From positions 1,426,001 through 1,490,000 of the forward strand of contig JAXLTY010000001.1 in the NCBI GenBank assembly GCA_046329815.1: DNA of 64,000 bases, given 5' to 3'. This DNA comes from JADJSS01 sp046329815 (lineage in GTDB: Bacteria > Bacteroidota > Bacteroidia > Chitinophagales > JADIYW01). The notes beneath the pieces are model-generated. The model ran no database searches. It saw only the letters and a program-made list of their open reading frames with translations, and had not been told where the DNA came from. Positions 1 through 8,026 of this stretch are shown here, in pieces (position 1 is the first letter of the stretch; every line of letters begins with the position of its first letter). The position numbers and the translations under genes are program-made.

Positions 1-1
1 T

Positions 2-592
2 GGTTTCATTGCCGACATTGGTTATGAAATGTATCATAAAATTTTGGATGAAGCAATTCAGGAATTGAAATACACGGATTTTAAAGATGTATTTAAAGAT
101 CAGATTGCGGAACAAAAAAAGTTTGTGTATGATTGCACGATCGACACTGATGTGGAAATGCTGATTCCGATAGAATATGTATTGAACACCGAAGAACGCT
201 TGCGTTTATATACCGAATTGGATGCCATTGAAAACGAAGAAAACCTGCAAAAGTTTGCGCAAAAACTGGAAGACAGATTTGGTAAATTACCCAAACAGAT
301 CAATGAATTATTTGATGGTTTGCGCATGCGCTGGATCGCGAAAAAAATTGGTTTTGAGCGCATCATTTTAAAAGGCGGAAAGTTGCGTTGTTATTTTTTA
401 GACAATCCGAAATCGCCGTATTACGAAAGTCCGTATTTTCCAAGAGTGATGGAACAAATTCAAAACTCTAAAAAGAAATGTAACTTAAAACAAAGTGGCA
501 ACAGTTTGATTTTAGTGTACGACAACATTCAAACCATGCACCAAGCACAAAGCATTTTTAAAGAAATTGATGAGAAGGTTTTTGGTGATTAA
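2..592 (+). CDS. mfd: Transcription-repair coupling factor Mfd, C-terminal fragment (5' end outside window)
   Basis: The reading frame is open from base 2 and gives the last 196 residues of Mfd, the ATP-dependent translocase that removes RNA polymerase stalled at DNA lesions and recruits UvrA. The first residues (GFIADIGYEMY) belong to the conserved stretch after the helicase core. What follows matches the C-terminal TRCF domain: an acidic start, then the LEDRFGKLP and LRMRWIAKKIG segments. The internal ATG at 29 is not the start; the gene begins upstream of the window. The family identification is firm from conserved wording, but the helicase motifs cannot be seen here. Confidence 0.9.
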   Translation, partial: GFIADIGYEMYHKILDEAIQELKYTDFKDVFKDQIAEQKKFVYDCTIDTDVEMLIPIEYVLNTEERLRLYTELDAIENEENLQKFAQKLEDRFGKLPKQINELFDGLRMRWIAKKIGFERIILKGGKLRCYFLDNPKSPYYESPYFPRVMEQIQNSKKKCNLKQSGNSLILVYDNIQTMHQAQSIFKEIDEKVFGD

Positions 593-634
593 TTGTATCT
601 TATGAGAAGATTTTTAATATTTTAATGACAACTT

Positions 635-1102
635 TTACTTTAGTTGTTTGTCTTTTGGAATATTAAGAACACCTGAACCATCTACAAGCCATTTACTATT
701 CAACAGAATTAGTTTTACAGTAACTTTATAAGAAACTTTTCCACCTATGCCTTTGGCCACCACATATCCATTTGGATTCGTACTGACTAAAACAAATTCT
801 TTTGGAAATTCTTCTGCAGCTACAACCGGATCAAATAATAAATCATCATCATTGTTGTAAGCCAGATATTTAGAAATAAAAGATTTAGTAACCAAGCCGC
901 ATTTCTTTAAAAATTCATCCGTTTTAACGGTGTTATTATTATTGAATAGTTCAATATATCCATTCAAAAATTTAAGAGCAACGTTGTAGTCAGGAGTTGT
1001 TGTGTTTGTGGTTTTATTTTGAGCAGGATTGTTTTGTTGAGCAAGATTGAACTGCATACAAACAAAAATAATCAAAAGAAATAAAAATATTTTTCGTATC
1101 AT
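635..1102 (-). CDS. Hypothetical secreted protein, 155 aa
   Basis: The N-terminus (MIRKIFLFLLIIFVC) is a typical signal peptide, with likely cleavage after NLAQ, so the protein should be periplasmic or surface exposed. An asparagine/threonine-rich linker (about residues 22-36) leads into a compact domain of about 115 residues. That domain ends in alternating beta-like segments (KVSYKVTVKLILLNSKWLVDG), similar in style to small NTF2-like or lumazine-binding-like domains. I do not recognise the family. It converges with mfd; the two stops are about 40 bp apart. No catalytic motif is visible. Confidence 0.6.
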   Translation of the reverse strand: MIRKIFLFLLIIFVCMQFNLAQQNNPAQNKTTNTTTPDYNVALKFLNGYIELFNNNNTVKTDEFLKKCGLVTKSFISKYLAYNNDDDLLFDPVVAAEEFPKEFVLVSTNPNGYVVAKGIGGKVSYKVTVKLILLNSKWLVDGSGVLNIPKDKQLK

Positions 1103-1188
1103 AAGTATGATTTTTTCTTAAAACCTAAAATAAAAATAAAGCATAAAAAGTTATAGAAAAAGTTTTATTTTTCAATAAAATAAAAAAC

Positions 1189-1590
1189 ATGCTCAACAAA
1201 TACAACACAGATTTAGGTCTTTTAATCATTCGCGTAGGAATGGGAATTTTGTTTATCATCTTTGGCTATCCGAAAATAACTGGTGGTCCGGAAATGTGGA
1301 AAGGCATTGGTGAATCGATGGCAAATATTCACATCACATTTGCTCCAACATTTTGGGGTTTTATGGCTGCTGCTGCAGAATTCGGTGGTGCTATTTGTTT
1401 AATACTTGGCTTCTTGTTTCGACCTGCATTGGCTTTGCTGATATTTACGATGTTTATCGCTGCTTTGTTTCATTATAAAAGTGGTGATGGATTCAAAGGA
1501 TATAATCATGCATTAGAGTGTGCTATTATTTTTATTGGTTTATTTGCTTCAGGTCCTGGAAAATACGCGCTGAAAATTTCTCGCAGGTAA
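1189..1590 (+). CDS. DoxX family integral membrane protein
   Basis: This 133-residue protein has four hydrophobic segments: about residues 8-26, 50-70, 76-92 and 105-125. It carries the DoxX-family pattern: an early LGLLIIRVGMGILFIIFGYPK segment, then AAAAEFGGAICLILGF and a final GPGKYAL motif. DoxX/DoxD-like proteins sit in the cytoplasmic membrane. Some are linked to thiosulfate:quinone oxidoreductase or redox complexes, but most, like this one, have no assigned substrate. It is a single gene that converges with the zinc-ribbon gene, with a 4-bp gap between stops. The family call is solid; the function is unknown. Confidence 0.82.
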   Translation: MLNKYNTDLGLLIIRVGMGILFIIFGYPKITGGPEMWKGIGESMANIHITFAPTFWGFMAAAAEFGGAICLILGFLFRPALALLIFTMFIAALFHYKSGDGFKGYNHALECAIIFIGLFASGPGKYALKISRR

Positions 1591-1594
1591 TTTT

Positions 1595-2710
1595 CTATTT
1601 TTGCGTCACAGCAATAATAGTTCCGATAATAATTAACACAGCCAAAACAGCCAGCGTAATTTTTATCCAGCTATACGGTCGTTGACCTTCCAATTTTCCG
1701 CTTCTGCCATTGATAATAAAACGATATACTTTACCATTGTATTGATAAGCACTGATCCAGATTGGCAATAAAATATGTTTGAATGTAATCGCATTATAAT
1801 TCGTATTTAAATTACTGATGCGTTGCTCATCGCCTGAAATATCTCGTCGTACGGAATTTTCAATAGAAGTGCGCATCACTTTTTTCGCCGTTTCAAATCC
1901 ATCTTTTACTTCTACCTGATAACATTCTGTTTGGAAACCACTAATAAAACCTTCATTATATGGAGCCAGATTATTAAAATCCCAAGGTTCTAAATTACGC
2001 GTAGTAGCATCCGGTAACGAGTTGCTTGCCAACACAGAAACATCGTCAAACGTATTGAACACCGTACCGCTTTTATACGACCAACGCGTGTGCCTTACTT
2101 GCTCGGTTCGCATTTCTGTTTTTCCATTTACAGTAACTTGCCTGCGTTCCGTTGTGTAATAATAATCGCCGCGCTCACCTTGATATTGCGTATCTGTTTT
2201 CGCATCGTATGTCCAATAAGGCATGTACATACCTTTCAGTTTTTCACTCAGCGAAGCATATTTTTTCAAGTCATTTGGCGCAAACCAAAGTCCATTCAGC
2301 CATTTCGTAAAACTATCATGTGCATTCTTGGAATCTATTTTAAAAGGTAACACATAGCTTGGTTTTATAATAGTTGATGTCGTACCATTTTGTATTACTA
2401 ATGGTGACGCACAAAAAGCACAATTATCAGATGTAATGTTTGGTTTTAAAGTAGTCGAAGCACCGCAGTTGTTGCATTTTACAGTACTTATCGTTTGTTT
2501 TTGTTCTTGCTGGATTTTATTGTTGATGAAATCATTGTAATCTGTTTCTTTGATTTCTGTTTTTTCATCAGATAAGATATTGTTCTGTGCGCCGCAATAT
2601 TTACAAACCAGTTTTTGCGCACCAGGCGAATATAAAAGCATCGCACCGCAATCTTTACAATTTAACTGATGACTGATGTCGTTGGTTTTTTCATTAAAAG
2701 TATCTTCCAT
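1595..2710 (-). CDS. Zinc-ribbon protein with C-terminal membrane anchor
   Basis: The 371-residue protein begins with two zinc-ribbon-like pairs. CKDCG (about 19-23) and CKYCG (about 36-40) are followed by CNNCG (about 79-83) and CAFC (about 96-99). A long domain with an aromatic segment (YMPYWTYDAKTDTQYQG) follows. One transmembrane helix near residues 349-367 (ITLAVLAVLIIIGTIIAV) ends the protein, so it is probably tail-anchored with a cytosolic N-terminus. Such proteins are often called TFIIB-type zinc-ribbon or PriA-like zinc-ribbon proteins. It lies just downstream of the SPFH gene on the same strand, about 85 bp away beyond a terminator. The pair likely acts at the membrane; the biochemical role is unknown. 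Confidence 0.65.
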   Translation of the reverse strand: MEDTFNEKTNDISHQLNCKDCGAMLLYSPGAQKLVCKYCGAQNNILSDEKTEIKETDYNDFINNKIQQEQKQTISTVKCNNCGASTTLKPNITSDNCAFCASPLVIQNGTTSTIIKPSYVLPFKIDSKNAHDSFTKWLNGLWFAPNDLKKYASLSEKLKGMYMPYWTYDAKTDTQYQGERGDYYYTTERRQVTVNGKTEMRTEQVRHTRWSYKSGTVFNTFDDVSVLASNSLPDATTRNLEPWDFNNLAPYNEGFISGFQTECYQVEVKDGFETAKKVMRTSIENSVRRDISGDEQRISNLNTNYNAITFKHILLPIWISAYQYNGKVYRFIINGRSGKLEGQRPYSWIKITLAVLAVLIIIGTIIAVTQK

Positions 2711-2721
2711 GGTTTTTGGTT

Positions 2722-2774
2722 TTTATAAAAATAATAAAAAATGGCTTAGCAGGTTATTTCCTTACTAAGCCAAT
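2722..2774 (-). terminator. Rho-independent terminator after the SPFH gene
   Basis: An inverted repeat pairs TGGCTTAG (2742-2749) with CTAAGCCA (2765-2772). Read on the minus strand, it is followed by a T-rich run (complement of the A-rich 2724-2741). This is the standard form of an intrinsic terminator for the gene ending at 2795. It lies before the next minus-strand gene, so that gene probably has its own promoter or depends on read-through. Confidence 0.75.
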
Positions 2775-2794
2775 ATTTTAATCTGGATGAATAA

Positions 2795-3880
2795 TTAAAC
2801 AACCGGTGGTGGTAATGGTGGCGGAACAGCGCCAAACACGGTATTCAATTCAGCAACTGTTGATGCAGCAGCCCAATTTGCCATACCTGGTTTCCATACC
2901 AAAGAGTCTTTAGTTAACGTGTTGTTGGCAACCATTTGTGTTAATGCTGCAATATCAAACGGACCAGCTTGTGCGCCGTTTACCACAACATGCACTTGCA
3001 AAACCGGTGGAGGCACTGTTGCGCCGCCTTGCTGATTTGCGCCGGTCATGCCATTTTGCATCAAGCCGCCTAAACCAACGCCAACAAATGCGCCAGCCAT
3101 GCCGCCGCCATTTTCAGCAGCGTTTTCGATACCTTTGGCAACTTTCATTTGTGTTAATTTTTGCAAGTCAATTTTATCCAAACGAGAAAGTTCGAAGATC
3201 TCTTTTTTGATCTCGTCCGGCATTGAAATATTTTCCACTAAAAGTTTAGTGATTTTCAAACCATAACCATCAAAATCATCTGCTAATTTTTCTTGTCCGA
3301 ATTTTGAGAACTCATCAAGATTTGCTGCAAATTTTTCGATTTTAATATCGCTTTCGCCGATTGCATCTGTTAATTTAGAAACTACTAATGTGCGCAATTG
3401 CTCAGTTACTTCGTCTGTTGTAAACTGACCGTCTGTACCAACAATTTCTTTCATGAATTTTCCGGCATCTGTAACGCGGAAAGAGAAATTACCAAACGCA
3501 CGCATTTCAATCATACCGAAACGGCTGTCATCTAACGTGATTGGATTTTTCGTGCCCCATTTTTGATCGATGAATTGTTTTGTGTTAACGAAATAAATAT
3601 CTACTTTGAAAGGTGAATTAAAACCATATTTCCAACCTTTTAATGTAGTTAAGATAGGCATGTTTGCTGTAGTCAGCTCATATCTTCCCGGTTGAAAAAC
3701 ATCGGCAATTTTACCTTCATTAATAAAAATCGCCACTTGCGATTCGCGAACTGTAAGTTGCGCGCCTGTTTTTATTTCATTCTGAAAACGCGGAAATTTC
3801 CAAACGATCGTGTCTTGCGTGTTGTCTGTCCATTCGATAATATCAATGAACTCATTCTTAAAGGTTTCAAATAATCCCAT
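2795..3880 (-). CDS. SPFH domain protein with C-terminal GYF-type domain (virion core protein-like)
   Basis: Residues about 20-240 form an SPFH/band-7-like domain of the YdjI 'virion core protein' type, which typically starts FKNEFIDIIEW and contains VFQPGRYELTT and the KWGTKNPITLDD segment. A glycine/alanine-rich hinge (about 250-290) leads to a C-terminal GYF_2-like domain (WKPGMANWAAASTVAEL, about 325-345) and a proline-rich end. Such proteins oligomerise at membranes; in Bacillus, YdjI relatives are linked to envelope stress. It is followed by a zinc-ribbon membrane protein, which is a recurrent type of neighbour for this family. No transmembrane helix is evident, so membrane association would be peripheral. 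Confidence 0.78.
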   Translation of the reverse strand: MGLFETFKNEFIDIIEWTDNTQDTIVWKFPRFQNEIKTGAQLTVRESQVAIFINEGKIADVFQPGRYELTTANMPILTTLKGWKYGFNSPFKVDIYFVNTKQFIDQKWGTKNPITLDDSRFGMIEMRAFGNFSFRVTDAGKFMKEIVGTDGQFTTDEVTEQLRTLVVSKLTDAIGESDIKIEKFAANLDEFSKFGQEKLADDFDGYGLKITKLLVENISMPDEIKKEIFELSRLDKIDLQKLTQMKVAKGIENAAENGGGMAGAFVGVGLGGLMQNGMTGANQQGGATVPPPVLQVHVVVNGAQAGPFDIAALTQMVANNTLTKDSLVWKPGMANWAAASTVAELNTVFGAVPPPLPPPVV

Positions 3881-3912
3881 GATTTTTTTGTTTTAATTAT
3901 TATGATACAATT

Positions 3913-3934
3913 TACAACAATAATATTGTTTGTA
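3913..3934. promoter_or_regulatory. Palindrome between divergent SPFH and gcvT genes
   Basis: AACAATA (3916-3922) and TATTGTT (3924-3930) form a perfect 7+1+7 inverted repeat, with further partial symmetry outside (TACAA / TTGTA). It sits 33 bp upstream of the SPFH start, where a repressor site could lie. A chance palindrome in AT-rich DNA is possible. Confidence 0.3.
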
Positions 3935-3981
3935 GAATACAGTAACTAATTTTTTTGGTTAAAAGTTCCTAAGTGTTCGTA

Positions 3982-4016
3982 AATAAAGCAGAAAGTAAAA
4001 ACGAATAAAGCAGAAA
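3982..4016 (+). repeat. Direct repeat, 22-bp period, upstream of gcvT
   Basis: AATAAAGCAGAAA occurs at 3982-3994 and again at 4004-4016. The 22-bp spacing is about two helical turns, so both copies face the same side of the DNA. They end 17 bp before the TAnnTTTG box at 4034. The placement suits an activator site, but this is inference only. Confidence 0.45.
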
Positions 4017-4033
4017 ATGTTTTAACAAATTCC

Positions 4034-4041
4034 TACTTTTG
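4034..4041 (+). promoter_or_regulatory. Bacteroidota -7 promoter box for gcvT
   Basis: TACTTTTG matches the TAnnTTTG -7 consensus of the Bacteroidota housekeeping sigma factor. It lies 25 nt before the gcvT ATG. I see no TTG at the -33 spacing, so the call rests on the -7 box and position. Confidence 0.5.
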
Positions 4042-4066
4042 GCTAAATTCAATTTACTCGTTTCTT

Positions 4067-5143
4067 ATGAAAACAACACCACTTACCGACACACACATTG
4101 CACTAGGCGCAAAAATGGTTGACTTTGCAGGTTTTTATATGCCTGTACGTTATTCGTCAGATTTAGACGAACATCATTGCGTGCGAAATGCTGTTGGTAT
4201 GTTTGATGTTTCGCACATGGGTGAGTTTATTGTAAAAGGCGAAAAGGCGCTTCCATTTTTACAAAAAATTGTTTCCAACGATGTTTCCAAATTAGAGAAA
4301 GGACAAGCATTATATGCTTATTTACCTAATGAAACCGGTGGAATTGTCGATGATTTGTTGGTCTATCATTTAGATGATGGCAATTATATGTGTGTGGTAA
4401 ATGCAGGAAACATTGATAAAGACTGGGCTTGGTTTAATCAACACAACACAGAAAATGCAGAACTGCATAATATTTCTGACGATACCGCTTTGCTGGCCAT
4501 TCAAGGACCGAAAGCAACGGAAGCACTACAACCTTTAACAGATGTTGATCTGTCTTCGATTCCGTATTATCGTTTTAAACGCGGTGCATTTGCCGGCGTT
4601 GATAATGTCATTATTTCTGCAACCGGTTACACTGGTGCAGGCGGTTTTGAATTGTATTTTAATAAAGCACATGCAGTTGCTGTTTGGACTAAAATTTTAG
4701 AAGCAGGCAAGCCGTTTGGTTTGCAGCCAATTGGTTTAGGTGCGCGCGATACCTTGCGTTTGGAAAAAGGTTTTTGTTTATATGGAAATGATATTGACGA
4801 CACGACTTCGCCATTAGAAGCCGGTTTGAGTTGGGTAACTAAGTACACGAAAGATTTCATTGCAAAAGATATTTTATTAAAGCAAAAAGCAGATGGCTTA
4901 CAGCGTAAGCTGGTTGGTTTTATGATGATAGACAGAGGCATTCCGCGTCATGGCTATTTAATAAAAGATGAACAAGGCAATGAAATTGGTGTGGTTACTT
5001 CGGGCACGCAGTCGCCGACGCTTGGCTACGGCGTTGGTTTGGGTTATGTTGATATATCGTTTACGAATACCGATTCAGAAATCTTTATTGATATTCGCGG
5101 AAAATTGCTGAAAGCAAAAGCGGTGAAGTTGCCGTTTTTATAA
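4067..5143 (+). CDS. gcvT: Glycine cleavage system aminomethyltransferase (T-protein)
   Basis: The 358-residue protein has the usual GcvT length. It transfers the methylene group of the aminomethyl-lipoyl H-protein to tetrahydrofolate, releasing ammonia, as part of glycine cleavage in the cytosol. Visible family motifs are MVDFAGFYMPVRY near the N-terminus, VGMFDVSHMGEF (about 43-54), the folate-site region YTGAGGFELYF (about 190-200), GLGARDTLRLEKG (about 223-235) and the C-terminal GVVTSGTQSPTLGYGVGLGYV. It is a single gene with its own promoter-like box upstream and a very strong hairpin downstream. The other gcv genes are not in the window. Confidence 0.95.
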   Translation: MKTTPLTDTHIALGAKMVDFAGFYMPVRYSSDLDEHHCVRNAVGMFDVSHMGEFIVKGEKALPFLQKIVSNDVSKLEKGQALYAYLPNETGGIVDDLLVYHLDDGNYMCVVNAGNIDKDWAWFNQHNTENAELHNISDDTALLAIQGPKATEALQPLTDVDLSSIPYYRFKRGAFAGVDNVIISATGYTGAGGFELYFNKAHAVAVWTKILEAGKPFGLQPIGLGARDTLRLEKGFCLYGNDIDDTTSPLEAGLSWVTKYTKDFIAKDILLKQKADGLQRKLVGFMMIDRGIPRHGYLIKDEQGNEIGVVTSGTQSPTLGYGVGLGYVDISFTNTDSEIFIDIRGKLLKAKAVKLPFL

Positions 5144-5217
5144 ATTAAAGAACAAAATCATTATCAAACGTTTAAAATAAGACCGATATTTTTCATGTCT
5201 TTTTAATCGACATCCGG

Positions 5218-5260
5218 ATAAAACGTGTCGATTTTAATTAAAAAAATCGACACGTTTTAT
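5218..5260. terminator. 18-bp perfect inverted repeat, likely bidirectional terminator
   Basis: The arms 5218-5235 and 5243-5260 are perfectly complementary over 18 bp, around a 7-nt loop. The GTGTCGAT core is flanked by AAAA/TTTT runs inside the stem. It lies between the convergent ends of gcvT and the Fic gene. There is no separate T-run, but the stem ends in TTTT in both directions, so it could stop transcription both ways. Confidence 0.6.
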
Positions 5261-5314
5261 AAACATGTTGATTGCGTAAACATGAAATGTTAGTAAAAGA
5301 TAAAAAGCAACAGA

Positions 5315-6445
5315 TTATTTTGACAATATGTTCATTAATTGATAGTTAATATAATAATTTTCTTTGCCTACCTTTATAGAATTCAAAATTCCCGCATGTT
5401 CTAATTTTTTTAAATATTCTGCGGCTGTCTGTCTTTTAGCAATATTGTTTTCTTCTAGTATTTTTATTTTAATATAAGGATGACTAAATAATAAATCTAC
5501 TAATTCTCTTGAATATGATGACTTAAGAGTAATTTTTAATAAATTTTCTGAATCTGCTCTTAGTTTTAAAATAGCATTAATCTTATTCAAAGTTAATGAT
5601 GCTGTATCTCCAACACCTTTTATAATGAAAGCTACCCATTCTGTCCAATTACCATTTTCAGTAACTTCTCTAAGCAATCTGTAATAATCGGGTTTATTTT
5701 GAATGATATAATAGCTTAAATACAAAACAGGTAATCCAATTAAATCTTTATTAATAAGATAGAGAACATTAAGAATTCTTCCCGTTCTTCCATTTCCATC
5801 ACTGAAAGGGTGAATAGCTTCAAACTGATAATGTATCAATGCCATCTTTGTAAGATGGTCTAAGTCTGAAAACTCATCATCATTAATAAATTTTTCAAGT
5901 GCGGCAAGTTTTGTTCGTATTATTTCTTCACCTTCAGGTGGTGTATAAACAATATCTTTGCTGATTGGATTGGCTAATTTGGTTCCAGGATTTTTACGAA
6001 TATTTTCGGTCGTTCCTCTTAACCGTTGCATAATACCTACTAATAAATTAGTCGTTATTAATCCGTTTTTTTGCATTTGTTCTAAGCCCCAATACATAGC
6101 TTGACGATATTGTATAACTTCTTTCGCGGCAGAATTTTTTATAGAATTACCTAAATCTAAAGTTGCTTTATATAATTCATCCTGAGTGGTTACTATATTC
6201 TCAATAGCACTTGATTCCTTGCTTTCCTGTAAAACAATAGTATTAAGTAAAAGATTTGGATTCGGCAAGGTTTGACAATATCCTTTTAGTTCTGCCAATA
6301 ACTTATTAGCTTTTATCGTTAGCTTTAATAATTCTATTGTTTCTAAATTAGCCTTAGGAGGCAAATCTAAGAGCATATTAAAAGGCTTGTCTTTATCATG
6401 TTTCATATTACGATTAAGATGTAGGTTATTGAAAAGTATAGACAA
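5315..6445 (-). CDS. Fic family AMP-transferase with N-terminal autoinhibitory motif
   Basis: The 376-residue protein contains the Fic signature HPFSDGNGR followed by TGR (His near residue 212), which AMPylates target hydroxyl groups with ATP. Residues 78-83 (SSAIEN) fit the inhibitory helix pattern [S/T]xxxE[G/N], with Glu82 as the residue expected to block the ATP site, so this is a class II self-inhibited Fic. An N-terminal Fic_N-like domain comes before it. The C-terminal part (about 300-370) looks like a winged helix (KRQTAAEYLKKLEHAGIL). The start may be Met15 (at 6403) instead. It is a stand-alone gene with no separate antitoxin beside it, as expected for class II. The target is unknown. 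Confidence 0.9.
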   Translation of the reverse strand: MSILFNNLHLNRNMKHDKDKPFNMLLDLPPKANLETIELLKLTIKANKLLAELKGYCQTLPNPNLLLNTIVLQESKESSAIENIVTTQDELYKATLDLGNSIKNSAAKEVIQYRQAMYWGLEQMQKNGLITTNLLVGIMQRLRGTTENIRKNPGTKLANPISKDIVYTPPEGEEIIRTKLAALEKFINDDEFSDLDHLTKMALIHYQFEAIHPFSDGNGRTGRILNVLYLINKDLIGLPVLYLSYYIIQNKPDYYRLLREVTENGNWTEWVAFIIKGVGDTASLTLNKINAILKLRADSENLLKITLKSSYSRELVDLLFSHPYIKIKILEENNIAKRQTAAEYLKKLEHAGILNSIKVGKENYYINYQLMNILSK

Positions 6446-6529
6446 AGATATTTAAAGTTAATAAAGTCTTACATGAAAATCTAGGCTATATTGTTGTAAG
6501 ACATATTTCTTTTGAAATGGATAATAAGA

Positions 6530-8017
6530 TCATAGCAAAGCCACGTTATCAAACCAAGGTTGCGCTTCTTCTAATTGTATAGCCAAACGAAGTAAAGTTG
6601 CTTCATCGCACAATGGCGCGGTGAACATTACACCAACCGGTAAATTATCCTGAGACCAATGCAAAGGTACCGTCATGCTTGGTTGTCCTGTTAAATTCGA
6701 CAACGGCGGATAAGGTATCCATTGAAATATTTTTTTCTTGGTTTCTTCAATTAAATTAGTGTGTTTTAATAAACCGGAGGCACCGATCGCATTCAAAAAT
6801 TCCAGACCACTTTTTTCCCATGATTTTGGCTGTAACGCTCCTATTTTAAATGGTTTCATGCCTAATGTAGGCGTCAACAACAAATCATATTGCTGATGAA
6901 ATTTTTCCATATTGCGCGACAAAACATTCCATTGCAGTTTTGCCTGGCAAAATTCATTTGCGCTGATCTTTTTTCCTAAGCAATACAACAACCAGTTCGT
7001 TGCTTCCAGCTCATTTCGCTGCGCAGGTTTGCCACGTTCTTTTGCCACCATATCTATCATCGCCGAAAGCTCGCCCATCACCAAAGTATATAAACAATCA
7101 CGCATCAAAACGCTGTCGTAAGGCAATTTTATTTCTTCTACTTCATGGCCGAGTTGCTGCAATAATTTTACCGTATTTGCAATGGCATTTTTATTTTCAA
7201 TATCCTGTTCGTTAAACGGATGCTCTGCAGAAAAACCAATTTTTAAGTTTCTGACCGGTTGTTTAATTTCTTCTGCATACAATTTTTCCGGTCGCTGAAT
7301 CATGTATGCATCGCCGATAGAATTTCCCATGACCAAATCCAGGTAATGTGCTGTGTCGCGAACGCTGCGCGAAACACATAATTCGTGATTGGCTGCACCG
7401 CTCCAGACTTCGCCATGAATTGGACCTTGTGTTACTCGACCTTTGCTTGGCTTCAAACCGAACAAACCATTACAGCTTGCAGGAATTCTTATAGAGCCGC
7501 CACCATCGTTAGCTGTTGCAATTGGTGTAATGCCTGCCGCCACGGCTGCCGCGCTGCCACCACTGGAGCCGCCAGGTGTGCAATCTAAATTCCATGGATT
7601 TTTGGTATTGCCGAAAAAATCATTTTCAACAAATGGATTCAAACCAAATTCAGAGGTGTTGGTTTTTCCAAAAATTAAAAAACCACTATCAATGCATTTT
7701 TGTACTGCAGAACTTGTTTCTTTAGAAATAAAATCTTTTTGCAAACGCGAAGCATTAGTGTAGCGTGTGCCTTTGAGTTGTAATCCTAAATCTTTTATCA
7801 AAAATGGAACACCAGCAAACGTGCCATTGTAATTAATGGTATGAATAGATTTTTTCGCAAAGTCATATAATTCGGTAACAACAGCATTTACTTTCGGATG
7901 CACTTCTGTGTTTCGCTGAATAGCAATTTCCAGTAATTCTGACGGTTGAACTTGCTTTGTTTTTACCAACTCAGCCAAACCTAAAGCATCGTATTTTCTG
8001 TATTCGTTGAAATTCAT
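6530..8017 (-). CDS. Amidase (amidase signature family)
   Basis: The 495-residue protein carries the amidase-signature Ser-cisSer-Lys machinery. A Lys lies in FLIKDLG (about residue 91). The glycine/serine-rich GGSSGGSAAAVAAG stretch holds the cis-Ser, and GGGSIRIPAS holds the nucleophile Ser. The C-terminus has the usual substrate-site wording (LSNLTGQPSMTVPL). These enzymes hydrolyse carboxamides, and some members act on peptide amides or 6-aminohexanoate dimers. It is not GatA: there is no gatB/gatC nearby and the sequence differs around the tRNA-specific parts. It is co-directional with the acyl-CoA synthetase (10-bp gap), suggesting one transcript. Substrate unknown. Confidence 0.88.
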   Translation of the reverse strand: MNFNEYRKYDALGLAELVKTKQVQPSELLEIAIQRNTEVHPKVNAVVTELYDFAKKSIHTINYNGTFAGVPFLIKDLGLQLKGTRYTNASRLQKDFISKETSSAVQKCIDSGFLIFGKTNTSEFGLNPFVENDFFGNTKNPWNLDCTPGGSSGGSAAAVAAGITPIATANDGGGSIRIPASCNGLFGLKPSKGRVTQGPIHGEVWSGAANHELCVSRSVRDTAHYLDLVMGNSIGDAYMIQRPEKLYAEEIKQPVRNLKIGFSAEHPFNEQDIENKNAIANTVKLLQQLGHEVEEIKLPYDSVLMRDCLYTLVMGELSAMIDMVAKERGKPAQRNELEATNWLLYCLGKKISANEFCQAKLQWNVLSRNMEKFHQQYDLLLTPTLGMKPFKIGALQPKSWEKSGLEFLNAIGASGLLKHTNLIEETKKKIFQWIPYPPLSNLTGQPSMTVPLHWSQDNLPVGVMFTAPLCDEATLLRLAIQLEEAQPWFDNVALL

Positions 8018-8026
8018 TGTTGCGTT

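Noticed and set aside
1596..1603. TATTTTTG box after the DoxX gene
   Set aside because: It lies in the 3' end of a convergent pair with no gene downstream; the motif occurs by chance in AT-rich DNA.
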